Both the position numbers and the translations under genes were made by a program. Shown here piece by piece: positions 49,242-58,347 of a stretch of 64,000 nucleotides of DNA (the first letter of the stretch is position 1; the number at the start of each line of letters is the position of its first letter). Below the pieces are notes generated by a model. That model made no database searches. It was not told the origin of the DNA and worked only from the letters and a program-made list of their open reading frames with translations. Location: positions 372,001-436,000 of the forward strand of contig NZ_JRKI01000034.1 of assembly GCF_000935125.1 (NCBI RefSeq), read 5' to 3'. The DNA comes from Streptomyces natalensis ATCC 27448 (lineage in GTDB: Bacteria > Actinomycetota > Actinomycetes > Streptomycetales > Streptomycetaceae).

Positions 49242-50183
49242 ATGCGTCGTGTCCGGTTCCATGCCTACGGCGGTCCCGAGGTCCTGTGCGTAGAGGAGGC
49301 CGAGAGTCCGGTGCCCGGGCCCGGCGAGTTGCTGGTCCGTACCGAGGCGATCGGCGTCACGCTGCCCTGCGCACGGCGGGTGCGCGGGGACGGGAAGGGC
49401 GGCGGCGATCCGCTGCCGACCATGCCCGGTGGGGAGATCGCCGGGGAGGTCGTCGCGCTCGGGCCGGATGTCACCGGGTTCGCGGTGGGCGACCGCGTCA
49501 CCTCGCTCACGTTCAAGGGCTCGTACGCCGAACTCGCCCTCGCCCCCGCCGCTCTGGCCAGCGCGATACCCGACGGGGCGAGCGCGGTGGAGGCGGTCGC
49601 CCTGGTGCGGAGCGGGCAGGTGGCGCTGGCGGCGCTGAGCACCGCGGCGCCGGCCGGGCGGGAGTCCGTGCTGATCACCGGGGCCGCCAGCGCCACCGGG
49701 CACCTCGCCGTCCAACTGGCCAAGCTCCAGGGGGTGCCGCGGGTGGTGGCCGCCGTCGGCTCGGCGGCCAAGGCGGAGTTCCTGTACGGGCTCGGGGCCG
49801 ACGAGGTGGTCACCTACGACCAGGTCTCCTGGGGCGAACCGGTCGACATCGTGCTGGACGGCGTCGGCGGCGAGCTGCTGCCGCGGGCCGTGGCGGCGCT
49901 GGCCGAGGGCGGCCGGCTGATCTTCTTCAACTCCGGTGGCGGCACCGTCCCGGCCTTCGAGCTGCTGGCCGGCTCGAAGACCATCACCGGGCTGACGATG
50001 CGGCGCTTTGCCACCGTGAACCCGGAGCGGTACGCACGGCATCATGCGCGGCTGTGGGAGCTGGCCGCATCGGGGCAGTTGCGGGCCGCCGTACACACCG
50101 AACTGCCGCTGGCCGAGGCCGCGAAGGCGCACGAGATCATCGAGGCGCGGGCCAATCTCGGCAAGGTGGTGCTACGGCCGTGA
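49242..50183 (+). CDS. NADPH:quinone-oxidoreductase-like medium-chain reductase
   Basis: The 313-residue protein is a zinc-free member of the medium-chain dehydrogenases. It starts MRRVRFHAYGGPEVL, has GGEIAGEVVALGPDV, the nucleotide-binding LITGAASATGHLAVQLAK, and ends with the family's EIIEARANLGKVVL. These enzymes reduce quinones or enones with NADPH in the cytoplasm. ATG at 49242 has CCTGGAGGTG upstream. Regulation by the divergent MarR gene through CGACCAACGAA sites is likely, a common pairing in quinone and electrophile response. Confidence 0.9.
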   Translation: MRRVRFHAYGGPEVLCVEEAESPVPGPGELLVRTEAIGVTLPCARRVRGDGKGGGDPLPTMPGGEIAGEVVALGPDVTGFAVGDRVTSLTFKGSYAELALAPAALASAIPDGASAVEAVALVRSGQVALAALSTAAPAGRESVLITGAASATGHLAVQLAKLQGVPRVVAAVGSAAKAEFLYGLGADEVVTYDQVSWGEPVDIVLDGVGGELLPRAVAALAEGGRLIFFNSGGGTVPAFELLAGSKTITGLTMRRFATVNPERYARHHARLWELAASGQLRAAVHTELPLAEAAKAHEIIEARANLGKVVLRP

Positions 50184-50206
50184 GGGGCGGCGTAGGGGAC
50201 GTGAGA

Positions 50207-50262
50207 GGTGGCGGAGACGACGTGACGGTTGGTGGCGGAGACGACGTGACAGATGGTGGCGG
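50207..50262. repeat. 24-bp tandem repeat after the quinone oxidoreductase
   Basis: The unit GGTGGCGGAGACGACGTGAC plus four bases occurs at 50207-50230 and 50231-50254, with a third partial copy to 50262. It follows the oxidoreductase stop by 24 bases. The rest of the gap (to 50516) is purine-rich and shows no gene or hairpin. Confidence 0.65.
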
Positions 50263-50516
50263 CAAGACCGAGAGGGGCGCTGGAAAGGCCGAGAGAGGTG
50301 CCGGGGAGGAATAAAAGGGGCGGTGGAGTGAACGAAGAGGGACGCTGGAGAGGACGCGGACAGGCGGTGGAGAGGGCGTGGCGGACGGTGCGTCGTCGGC
50401 TCATGCTCGGCCCTCGCCCCGCACGGCCATTCACCATGCCCGGCACACACGGCGCACCCCTGGCGGGGCCGGGCGGGTGAATTATAGGCCCCGTGGAGCG
50501 AACTGACGCAGGCTCC

Positions 50517-50545
50517 TTGTCGCGGTCCGCACGCGGCAGTAGCTT
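50517..50545 (+). promoter_or_regulatory. Possible promoter of the sialidase gene
   Basis: TTGTCG at 50517-50522 and TAGCTT at 50540-50545 are separated by 17 bases and lie 75 bases upstream of the chosen start. This resembles a HrdB-type promoter. It is a visual match only. Confidence 0.35.
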
Positions 50546-50619
50546 CCGTCGCGGATGCACATAGGACGTTGGATGTCCTGATGACCCGTCGCCGAACCCT
50601 CGAAAGGGCAGGCCGGACC

Positions 50620-52602
50620 ATGACGTCAGTTCTCCGCGCACACCCCAGTCCCCGCAGCAGACCACGGCGGCGCCGCGCCGCGGCCGGTCTCGCCGCGCTC
50701 GCCGCCCTCGTCCTCGCCGTCCTTCCCACCACGCCCGCACACGCCGCACCGAACCCGGCACCGGAAGCGAACGCCGGCACCCTCGCACCGCCCCCCGCGA
50801 ACGGTTTCACCCAGCAGGTCCTGTTCAAGGCCGCCCAGGAGAAGGGCTATTCCTGCTTCCGTATACCGGCGATCGTCAAGTCCACCCGCGGCACCCTGCT
50901 GGCCTTCGCCGAGGGGCGGGTGCACGACTGCGGGGACGCGGGAAATATCGACCTCGTGGTCAAACGCTCCACCGACGGCGGGCAGACCTGGGGTCCGCTA
51001 CAGATCATCAACCACGGTGACGGCAACACCCACGGCAATCCGGCACCCCTGGTGGACCGCCGCACCGGGCGCATCCTCATCGCCGAGACGTACAACAAGG
51101 GCCGCGCCGACGGCCTCAGCTGCGACACCCCCTGCGACCGCACCCCGCACCTCCAGTACAGCGACGACGACGGCGCCACCTGGTCAGCGCCCCGGGACCT
51201 GACCCCCACCATCCGCCCGGCCCAGTGGAACTCCTGGTACGCCACCGGGCCCGTGCACGGCATCCAGCTCACCCGGGGCCGGCACGCCGGCCGTCTGGTC
51301 TTCGGGATCAATGCCGAGAGCTACGCCCAGGGCCGGGTCACCGAGAATCACGCCGCCCTGGTGCACAGCGACGACGGCGGCCGCACCTGGAAGGTCGGCG
51401 CGCTGGACACCTGGCCGATCGCCGCCGATGGAACCTTCCGTCAGAAGCCGTCCGAGATGACGCTGCTGGAACGTTCCGACGGCTCGATCTATGTCAACGG
51501 CCGCGAACAGGACGGTACGGACCTGGGCCACCGCACCGCCGCCGTCAGCCGGGACGGCGGCGACAGCTTCACCGGCCCGTTCCGCGCCCTGCCCGCCCTC
51601 TACTCCCCCATGGTGCAGGGCTCGGCGCTGCGCCTGTCCCGTTCGCGCTACGCCCGCCCCGGGCACACCCGTACCCTCTTCGCCGCGCCCGCCGACCCCG
51701 ACCGGCGCCGGACCATGGCCATCCGCTCCTCCTGGGACGAGGGCCGCACCTGGGAAGGTGTCGACCGGGGCGCCGTGGTCACCATCGACTGGTCCGGCTA
51801 CTCCGACCTGGTCGCCCTCTCGCCCGACGTCACCGGTCTGCTCTACGAGGGCGGCAAGGTGGACGCCCGCGACGAGATCCGCTTCGTGCGCTTCACCGAG
51901 GACTGGCTCGGGCCGCGCCGCGCCCCCGACCCCACGACCCGCGACGACGCCCCCGGCGCGCGCCCGGCGCTCGTCCTCGGCGGCGCGCGACCCACCGACG
52001 GCCTCTTCGGCGGCGCGCTGTCCTTCGACGGCAAGGACGACGCCGTACGCCTCCCCTTCCGCAACTCGCTCCCCCTGGGCACCCACGACTTCACGTGCAG
52101 CTTCTTCTTCCGCTACGAAGCCACCGGCGGCGAACAGCCGATGCTGTGGATGGGCGGTGTGGGAAGCACCCAACCGCAGGTCGCGGTGAGCGCCGACCCG
52201 GCCGGACACCGGATCACCGCCCATCTGACCGCGGTCGACGGCGCCCGGCCGGCGGCCACCGCGCAGGTCGCCTCGGACGGCGCCTACAACGACGGGCGCT
52301 GGCACCATCTCGCGCTGCGCCGGATGGGCGGACGGCTGCTGCTCACCGTGGACCTCGTCCACACCACCGACGTCCCGGACGTGCCGGGCTCGGTGAGCCG
52401 CGGATCGGTCTTCGGCGTCCACCTCGGGCAAAAGCTGGACAGCCGCGCCCAGTTCACCGGTGCACTGGACGAGGTCCGCGTCTACCGGCGGGCGCTGAGC
52501 GATCAGGAGCTGTCCGGGCTGCGCACCTTCGATGCGTCCGCCAAGGGGCCGCTGGTGCTGCGGCTGGCGCTGGACCGGGTGGACCAGGGCAGGCGGGGCT
52601 GA
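50620..52602 (+). CDS. Secreted exo-alpha-sialidase (GH33) with LamG-like domain
   Basis: The 660-residue protein has a signal peptide with an Arg-rich start and a core LAALAALVLAVLP ending PAHAA. The six-bladed sialidase fold follows: CFRIPAIVKS (FRIP motif with catalytic Arg), Asp boxes STDGGQTW, SDDDGATW, SDDGGRTW, SRDGGDSF and SWDEGRTW, and the Tyr/Glu nucleophile region near DWSGYSDL. From about 470 a LamG/concanavalin-like domain appears (GGALSFDGKDDAVRLPF, FFFRYEA, DEVRVYRRALS). It releases terminal sialic acid outside the cell. ATG at 50620 is chosen; ATG at 50569 or 50581 would lengthen the n-region. It may serve scavenging of host or fungal glycans. Confidence 0.93.
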   Translation: MTSVLRAHPSPRSRPRRRRAAAGLAALAALVLAVLPTTPAHAAPNPAPEANAGTLAPPPANGFTQQVLFKAAQEKGYSCFRIPAIVKSTRGTLLAFAEGRVHDCGDAGNIDLVVKRSTDGGQTWGPLQIINHGDGNTHGNPAPLVDRRTGRILIAETYNKGRADGLSCDTPCDRTPHLQYSDDDGATWSAPRDLTPTIRPAQWNSWYATGPVHGIQLTRGRHAGRLVFGINAESYAQGRVTENHAALVHSDDGGRTWKVGALDTWPIAADGTFRQKPSEMTLLERSDGSIYVNGREQDGTDLGHRTAAVSRDGGDSFTGPFRALPALYSPMVQGSALRLSRSRYARPGHTRTLFAAPADPDRRRTMAIRSSWDEGRTWEGVDRGAVVTIDWSGYSDLVALSPDVTGLLYEGGKVDARDEIRFVRFTEDWLGPRRAPDPTTRDDAPGARPALVLGGARPTDGLFGGALSFDGKDDAVRLPFRNSLPLGTHDFTCSFFFRYEATGGEQPMLWMGGVGSTQPQVAVSADPAGHRITAHLTAVDGARPAATAQVASDGAYNDGRWHHLALRRMGGRLLLTVDLVHTTDVPDVPGSVSRGSVFGVHLGQKLDSRAQFTGALDEVRVYRRALSDQELSGLRTFDASAKGPLVLRLALDRVDQGRRG

Positions 52603-52606
52603 GGCC

Positions 52607-53689
52607 CTAGCCGGACGAACCGCCCGTCGCTCCGGTGGTGGTCTCCTCGGGGAGCGGCGCCGCCCCGGGGTGCACCGGCTCCCCGGCGTCGGCCGGTGCC
52701 TGCGCCTGCGCCCGTGCCTGCGCCGCGTAGCGCTTGGCGAGGACCGCGCAGACCATCAGCTGCATCTGGTGGAAGAGCATCAGCGGCAGCACCGCCAGCC
52801 CGGCCTGTGCGCCGAAGAGCACGCTGGCCATCGGCAGACCGGCCGCCAGGCTCTTCTTCGATCCGGCGAAGGTGATGGCGATCCGGTCCGCACGGGGGAA
52901 GCCCAGTTTGGCGGCGCCGTACGAGGTCCCGGTCAGCATCAGCGTCAGCAGGACGGCCTCCACGCCCAGCAGGCACAGCAGACGCAGCGGCGAGACCTGG
53001 TGCCAGATGCCCTGGACCATCCCGGCGCTGAAGGCGGTGTAGACGACGAGCAGGATCGAACCGCGGTCCACCAGGCCAAGGACCTTCTTGTGGCGGACGA
53101 TCAAGCCCCCGATCCAGCGGCGCAGCAGCTGGCCGGCGACGAAGGGGAGCAGCAGCCGGCAGACGATGGAGAAGAGGGAGTCGGCCGAGAAGCCGCCGCC
53201 CCCGTTGCCGTGCAGGACGAGGGCGGCCAGCAGCGGGGTGACGACGATGCCGACGAGGCTGGAGAACGATCCGGCACAGATCGCCGCCGCCACGTTGCCA
53301 CGCGCGAGGGAGGTGAAGGCGATGGACGACTGGATCGTCGACGGCACCAGGCACAGGAACACCAGCCCGGTGTAGAGGGTGGGCGGCAGCACGGCGGGGA
53401 CCAGGGCGCGGGCGGCCAGGCCGAGCACCGGGAAGACGACGAAGGTGCAGGCCAGCACGGTGAGATGGAGCCGCCAGTGGCGCAGCCCGGCCAGCGCCTC
53501 GCGGGTGGAGAGCCGGGCGCCGTAGAGGAAGAACAGCAGCGCGACGGCCCCGGTGGAGCCGCCGTCCGCGACGGTGGCGGCCGCTCCGCGTGCGGGCAGC
53601 AGCGCCGCCAGGCCGACGGTCCCCACCAGCGCCAGGATGAATCCGTCCACGGGCAGCCAGGAGGGCAGGGCGAACGCAGGGCGGCGCAT
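52607..53689 (-). CDS. Bile acid:sodium symporter-like transporter (SBF_like)
   Basis: The 360-residue protein has ten hydrophobic segments and matches the SBF-like (YfeH/DUF4137) group: LFFLYGARLSTREALAGLRHW, LCLVPSTIQSSIAFTSLA with the conserved Pro-Ser/Thr crossover, and FAGSKKSLAAGLPMA in the second half. It presumably moves an organic anion with sodium ions or protons across the cytoplasmic membrane. The last 40 residues are a soluble Ala/Pro-rich tail. ATG at 53687-53689. A LysR gene diverges from it, the classical arrangement for a regulated transporter. Confidence 0.9.
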   Translation of the reverse strand: MRRPAFALPSWLPVDGFILALVGTVGLAALLPARGAAATVADGGSTGAVALLFFLYGARLSTREALAGLRHWRLHLTVLACTFVVFPVLGLAARALVPAVLPPTLYTGLVFLCLVPSTIQSSIAFTSLARGNVAAAICAGSFSSLVGIVVTPLLAALVLHGNGGGGFSADSLFSIVCRLLLPFVAGQLLRRWIGGLIVRHKKVLGLVDRGSILLVVYTAFSAGMVQGIWHQVSPLRLLCLLGVEAVLLTLMLTGTSYGAAKLGFPRADRIAITFAGSKKSLAAGLPMASVLFGAQAGLAVLPLMLFHQMQLMVCAVLAKRYAAQARAQAQAPADAGEPVHPGAAPLPEETTTGATGGSSG

Positions 53690-53899
53690 GGTCTCTCTTC
53701 GGTCGTACGGCGGGGCGTGCGGCGGCCGCGCGGTGGCGTGGGCGGAACGATCTCCAGGGTGCCGTCCCCGTAGGCCATCGGGAACCCCTCTTACCGTGGT
53801 GACTGTCATGACGAAAGGCGATAGCCGGGGGATGATGAGGGTGCGAGGCTGCGGGATGAGGGATGAGGGACGGGGAGCGATGACGGAGGCTGATCCAGC

Positions 53900-54763
53900 A
53901 TGTTCGACCCCACCCAGCTGCGGACCTTCCTCACCGTGGCGCAGACCCTGAGCTTCACCCAGGCCGCCGACCGCCTCGGGCTGCGTCAGTCGACCGTGAG
54001 CCAGCACGTCCGCAAGCTGGAGCAGGCCGCCGGGCGGCGGCTGTTCGTGCGGGACACCCACGGCGTGGAGCCGACCGAGGACGGCGAGGCGATGCTGGGC
54101 TTCGCGCGCACGATTCTGGAGGCGAACGAGCGGGCGGCGAGCTTCTTCGCAGGTACGCGGTTGCGCGGGCGGCTGCGGTTCGGCGCCTCGGAGGACTTCG
54201 TGCTGACCAGGATGCCGGAGGTGCTGGAGGAGTTCCGGCGCGAGCATCCCGAGGTGGATCTGGAGCTGACGGTCGAGCTGTCGGAGACGCTGCACGAGCG
54301 GCTGGCGGCCGGCCGGCTCGATCTCGTCCTGGCCAAGCGGGGGCCGCAGGAGTCACACGGACGGCTGGTGTGGCGCGACCGGCTGGTGTGGGTGGGCGCC
54401 GAGCGGCTCCGCCTCGATCCGCAGCGGCCGGTTCCGCTGGTCGTCTATCCCCCGCCCGCCGTGACCCGCGCCCGCGCGCTGGAGGCGCTGGAGGGCCAGG
54501 GCCGTGAGTGGCGTATCGCCTGCACCAGCGGAAGCCTGAACGGACTTATCGCCGCAACCCGGGCCGGACTGGGCGTGATGGCACATACCAGGGGCATGAT
54601 CCCGCCAGGGCTGGTGCGGATTCCGTCGCGCGCCGGGCTCCCGGAACTGGGCGGGGTGGATTTCGTCCTCCTGCACGGCCGGCACTCCCGCGCAGCCCGG
54701 GGGCCTGCCGAGGCGCTCGCCGACGCGATCCTGGCCGGTGGCGACCGGCTGCACATGCCGTAG
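53900..54763 (+). CDS. LysR-family transcriptional regulator
   Basis: The 287-residue protein has a LysR helix-turn-helix at residues 1-60 (LRTFLTVAQTLSFTQAADRL, then STVSQHVRKLEQAAGRRLF) and a periplasmic-binding-like effector domain (GRLRFGASEDFVLTRMPEVL through ATRAGLGVMAH). It diverges from the SBF-like transporter gene, which it probably activates when an effector is bound; the 210-base gap between them has repeated ATGAGGG words near 53833-53870 but no clear T-N11-A dyad that I could single out. Confidence 0.92.
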   Translation: MFDPTQLRTFLTVAQTLSFTQAADRLGLRQSTVSQHVRKLEQAAGRRLFVRDTHGVEPTEDGEAMLGFARTILEANERAASFFAGTRLRGRLRFGASEDFVLTRMPEVLEEFRREHPEVDLELTVELSETLHERLAAGRLDLVLAKRGPQESHGRLVWRDRLVWVGAERLRLDPQRPVPLVVYPPPAVTRARALEALEGQGREWRIACTSGSLNGLIAATRAGLGVMAHTRGMIPPGLVRIPSRAGLPELGGVDFVLLHGRHSRAARGPAEALADAILAGGDRLHMP

Positions 54764-54998
54764 GCACGCACATCCCGGGCGTCGGTTGCAGAGATTTGGT
54801 GCAGAAATGGTCCCGGCATGGTGATAGTCCGGAGACGAAGAGGCGAGATCGTGTCCACGCTTTACCCGAAGTAACCCGAATTCGCACTTGGCCATTTCCG
54901 GTACACGCTCCTGTGCGCCGTGGTACGGCCCTCCCGGACCCCGGGCGCCGTGGGGTACGGTCTCGGCCCTGTGAGGAGCACCACGAAGGGCTGGGTCA

Positions 54999-56825
54999 TT
55001 GCGCGAGTTCACCGTCCCCCCTTTGGCAACCGCACCGCAGGTCGGCGGGCTGGCGGATTCCGTTTTCGACAACGCCGACAGCGACCCCGGACGCGTCGCA
55101 CTGGCCCGTAAGGACCCCGCAGGGCAGTGGGAAAACGTCACCGCGGCGCAGTTCCGGGACGAGGTCCTCGCAGTGGCCAAGGGCCTGCTGGCACAGGGCG
55201 TCCGGTTCGGCGACCGGGTCGGCATCATGTCCCGTACGCGCTATGAGTGGACCCTGTTCGACTTCGCGCTGTGGTCCGTGGGCGCCCAGGTCGTACCGCT
55301 GTATCCGACGTCGTCGGCCGAGCAGGTCTTCTGGATGCTGTACAACGCCGACGTCACGGCCTGCCTGGTCGAGCACGAGGACCATGCGATGACCATCGGC
55401 TCGGTCGTCGACAGGCTGCCGCAGCTGCGCCGGCTGTGGCAGCTGGACGCCGACCCGGTGGCCGAGCTGACTGCGGCCGGTGCGCACATCGAGGACGATG
55501 TCGTCCACCGTCACCGGATGGCCGTCACCCCGGACGCCACGGCAACGATCATCTACACCTCGGGCACCACGGGCCGTCCCAAGGGCTGCGTCATCACGCA
55601 TGCCAATTTCATGGCCGAATCCGACAACATCGTGCTGCGCTACGAGCAGGTCTTCAAATCCAAGGCGCGCGAGGAAGCGGCCACCCTGCTGTTCCTGCCG
55701 CTGGCGCATGTCTTCGGACGGATGGTGCAGGTCGCGGCCGTCCGCGGCCGGGTCAAGCTGGCCCACCAGCCCGAGCTGGCGGCCCGTGCGCTGCTGCCCG
55801 ATCTCCAGACCTTCCGGCCGACGTTCATCCTCGCCGTGCCGTACATCTTCGAGAAGGTCTTTGCCGCGGCCCGGCGCAAGGCGGAGGCGGACGGCAAGGT
55901 CGGGCCGTTCGACAAGGCCGTCGAGATCGCCGTCCGCTATGCCGAGGCGCAGGAGAACAAGGCGTTCGGCACCGGATCGGGCCCCAGCGCCTCGCTGCGG
56001 ATGCAGCACCAGATCTTCGACAAGCTGGTCTACAGCAAGGTCCGCGACGCCATGGGCGGCCGGGTGCGGCATGCGATGTCGGGCGGCTCGGCCATGGAAC
56101 GCCGGCTCGGGCTGTTCTTCGCCGGCGCGGGAGTGATCATCTACGAGGGCTACGGCCTGACGGAGAGCACCGCCGCGGCCACCGCCAACCCGCCCGAGCG
56201 GACCCGCTTCGGCACCGTCGGCACCCCCGTTCCCGGCACCACCGTGCATATCGCGGAGGACGGCGAGATCTGGCTGTACGGCGGCCAGGTCTTCCAGGGC
56301 TACCACAACGACCCGAAGGCGACCGATCTGGTGCTCAACGACGGCTGGTTCTCCACCGGCGATCTGGGCGCCGTGGACGAGGACGGCTATCTGACGATCA
56401 CCGGCCGCAAGAAGGAAATCCTGGTCACCTCCGGCGGCAAGACGGTCTCGCCGGTGCCGCTGGAGGAGCGGGTCCGGGCGCATCCGCTGGTCGCCCAGTG
56501 CATCGTCGTCGGGAACGACCGGCCGTTCATCGCCGCCCTGGTGACGCTGGACCCCGAGGCCGTCACCCACTGGCTGGCCATGCGCGGCAAGCCCGAGATG
56601 CCGCCCGGTGACCTGGTGCGGGACCCTGATCTGGAGACCGAGATCCGGCGTGCGGTGGTCGCCGCCAACACGCTGGTCTCGCAGGCCGAGTCGATCCGTA
56701 CGTTCCGGATACTGGCCAACCAGTTCAGCGAGCAGGACGGGCTGCTGACCCCGTCGCTGAAGCTGAAGCGGAAGGTCATCGAGACGGCGTATTCGGCCGA
56801 GGTGGACGCGCTCTACCGGGGGTAA
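54999..56825 (+). CDS. Long-chain acyl-CoA synthetase (AMP-binding, FadD15-like)
   Basis: The 608-residue protein belongs to the ANL adenylate-forming enzymes. Motifs: ATIIYTSGTTGRPKGC (phosphate loop), YEGYGLTESTAAAT, GWFSTGDLGAVDEDGYL and the hinge GRKKEILVTSGGKTVSP. The long-chain subgroup is shown by the G-rich linker and the NLxxFRPTF-like QTFRPTFILAVPYIFEK. It activates fatty acids to acyl-CoA at the membrane face. TTG at 54999 is taken as the start, with GAAGGG eight bases upstream. It stands alone in the operon. The 235-base gap before it is non-coding. Confidence 0.94.
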   Translation: MREFTVPPLATAPQVGGLADSVFDNADSDPGRVALARKDPAGQWENVTAAQFRDEVLAVAKGLLAQGVRFGDRVGIMSRTRYEWTLFDFALWSVGAQVVPLYPTSSAEQVFWMLYNADVTACLVEHEDHAMTIGSVVDRLPQLRRLWQLDADPVAELTAAGAHIEDDVVHRHRMAVTPDATATIIYTSGTTGRPKGCVITHANFMAESDNIVLRYEQVFKSKAREEAATLLFLPLAHVFGRMVQVAAVRGRVKLAHQPELAARALLPDLQTFRPTFILAVPYIFEKVFAAARRKAEADGKVGPFDKAVEIAVRYAEAQENKAFGTGSGPSASLRMQHQIFDKLVYSKVRDAMGGRVRHAMSGGSAMERRLGLFFAGAGVIIYEGYGLTESTAAATANPPERTRFGTVGTPVPGTTVHIAEDGEIWLYGGQVFQGYHNDPKATDLVLNDGWFSTGDLGAVDEDGYLTITGRKKEILVTSGGKTVSPVPLEERVRAHPLVAQCIVVGNDRPFIAALVTLDPEAVTHWLAMRGKPEMPPGDLVRDPDLETEIRRAVVAANTLVSQAESIRTFRILANQFSEQDGLLTPSLKLKRKVIETAYSAEVDALYRG

Positions 56826-56973
56826 GGGCCGGCCTCGGGGGCATCGGGCCGGGCGCGGCGCGGGGCCGTTGCGGCGATTCACCCGTTTCGTTCCCGGTGG
56901 CGGGAATGTGTGAGGGTGGTTGATCGTTGACCTTGTCGGACACATAGTCGCACCAGGTAAGGACCCATCCCCC

Positions 56974-57813
56974 GTGAGCAAGGTTCCGTACATCACGCTC
57001 AACAACGGCACCGCGATGCCCCAACTGGGTTTCGGCGTCTGGCAGGTCCCGGACGACGAGGCGTTCGCCACCGTGGGGCACGCCCTGGAGGCGGGCTACC
57101 GCAGCATCGACACCGCGTCGGTCTACGGCAACGAGCAGGGCACCGGGAAGGCCCTCGCCGCCTCCGGCATCGCCCGTGACGAGCTGTTCGTCACCACAAA
57201 GCTGTGGAACAGCGCCTCCGAAACATGGACGCGGGACAGCGTCCTGCGCGAGTTCGACTCGTCCCTGAACAAGCTCGGGCTCGAATACATCGACCTTTAC
57301 CTGATTCACTGGCCGCGCGCGATGCGGGACGACTACCTCACGATCTGGCGGGCCTTCGAGGAGATCGCGCAGAGTGGCCGCGCCAAGGCCATCGGTGTCT
57401 CCAACTTCCTGCCCGAGCACCTGGAGCGACTGCTGGGCGAGACCTCGGTCGTGCCGGCCGTCAACCAGATCGAGTTGCACCCGCATCTCCAGCAGGCCGA
57501 GTCCCGCGCCCACCACGCCTCGCACGGCATCGCCACCGAGGCCTGGTCGCCGCTGGGCCAGGGCAAGGGTCTGCTGGAGAACGCGACCATCGCCCAGCTC
57601 GCCGAGAAGTACGGCAAGAGCCCCGCACAGACCGTGCTGCGTTGGCACATTCAGCTCGGCAACATCGTCATCCCCAAGTCCGTGACCCCGTCCCGGATCA
57701 AGGACAACATCGACGTCTTCGACTTCGAGCTCGACGACGAGGACATGGGCGCGATCGCCGCCCTGAACGAGGGCAAGCGCCTGGGGCCTGACCCGGCCAC
57801 GTTCGACATGTGA
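56974..57813 (+). CDS. Aldo/keto reductase (2,5-diketo-gluconate-reductase-like)
   Basis: The 279-residue protein is a classic small AKR barrel with the catalytic tetrad Asp (SIDTASVYGN), Tyr (same motif), Lys (TTKLWN) and His (LIHWP). The C-terminal IVIPKSVTPSRIKDN binds the NADP phosphate. It reduces aldehydes, ketones or sugar lactones. GTG at 56974 is used, with GGTAAGGA about ten bases before it; an ATG at 56920 would add unlikely residues. A strong hairpin at 58153 may end the transcript. Confidence 0.94.
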   Translation: MSKVPYITLNNGTAMPQLGFGVWQVPDDEAFATVGHALEAGYRSIDTASVYGNEQGTGKALAASGIARDELFVTTKLWNSASETWTRDSVLREFDSSLNKLGLEYIDLYLIHWPRAMRDDYLTIWRAFEEIAQSGRAKAIGVSNFLPEHLERLLGETSVVPAVNQIELHPHLQQAESRAHHASHGIATEAWSPLGQGKGLLENATIAQLAEKYGKSPAQTVLRWHIQLGNIVIPKSVTPSRIKDNIDVFDFELDDEDMGAIAALNEGKRLGPDPATFDM

Positions 57814-57840
57814 TCCGGTGTCGCTGAGCCGCGTGATCTG

Positions 57841-58062
57841 ATGACCGTGGAGGAGCTGTAGTCGCTGCCTCCGGTGGTGAGTGTGCGGACCGCCGCTCGG
57901 GCTTTCCGGATCGGCGCGGACAAGGCGTACGAGTTGATCAAGAGCGAGGAGTTTCCCGCTCGGACGATCCCTCTGGAGCACACGAGCGAGGTCGTGACGG
58001 CTTCGCTGTGGGAGGCGCTGGGGGTGCGTCCTTGTGACTGCGATGGGTCGCGGCCTGTTTGA
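57841..58062 (+). pseudogene. Excisionase-like DNA-binding protein with an early amber codon
   Basis: ATG at 57841 gives MTVEEL, then TAG at 57859-57861, then SLPPVVSVRTAARAFRIGAD, KAYELIKSEEFPART and VTASLWEALGVRP. Together this is the actinobacterial helix-turn-helix/excisionase type found on AICEs and prophages (MTVEELLxLPxxVxxxTAxRAxGxGRxKAYEL). The frame is otherwise intact to the stop at 58060-58062. A GTG at 57874 could restart translation but would cut into the first helix. It is probably a relic of a lost mobile element. Confidence 0.7.
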
Positions 58063-58152
58063 CCGGTGGCCTGCTGCCCTGCGGGGTGGTGGGTCGAAGG
58101 CCGCATCACCGAACCGGCACCGAAGTCCTGGCCCCTCCCGACCAACCACTTC

Positions 58153-58185
58153 ACGGCCCGTCCACCGTCCCGGTGGACGGGCCGT
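58153..58185. terminator. 14-bp perfect hairpin
   Basis: ACGGCCCGTCCACC (58153-58166) pairs with 58172-58185 around the loop GTCCC. It lies 90 bases after the excisionase-like stop and 160 bases before the GATase1-AraC start, so it should insulate that operon. No other gene features were seen between 58063 and 58347. Confidence 0.75.
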
Positions 58186-58347
58186 CCCATGTCGGGATCC
58201 CCACCGCATCACCGAGGTGTTCGATGACGTGCCCGCCGAGTCGTCAAGCAGCTGGGCGCCGTCCACATCGCAGGCCCTCGGGCGATGGCACGAATCGTGG
58301 GATACTCGTCGTTGACGCCATCAGCCGGGGGCCAGCAGGCTGAAGAC

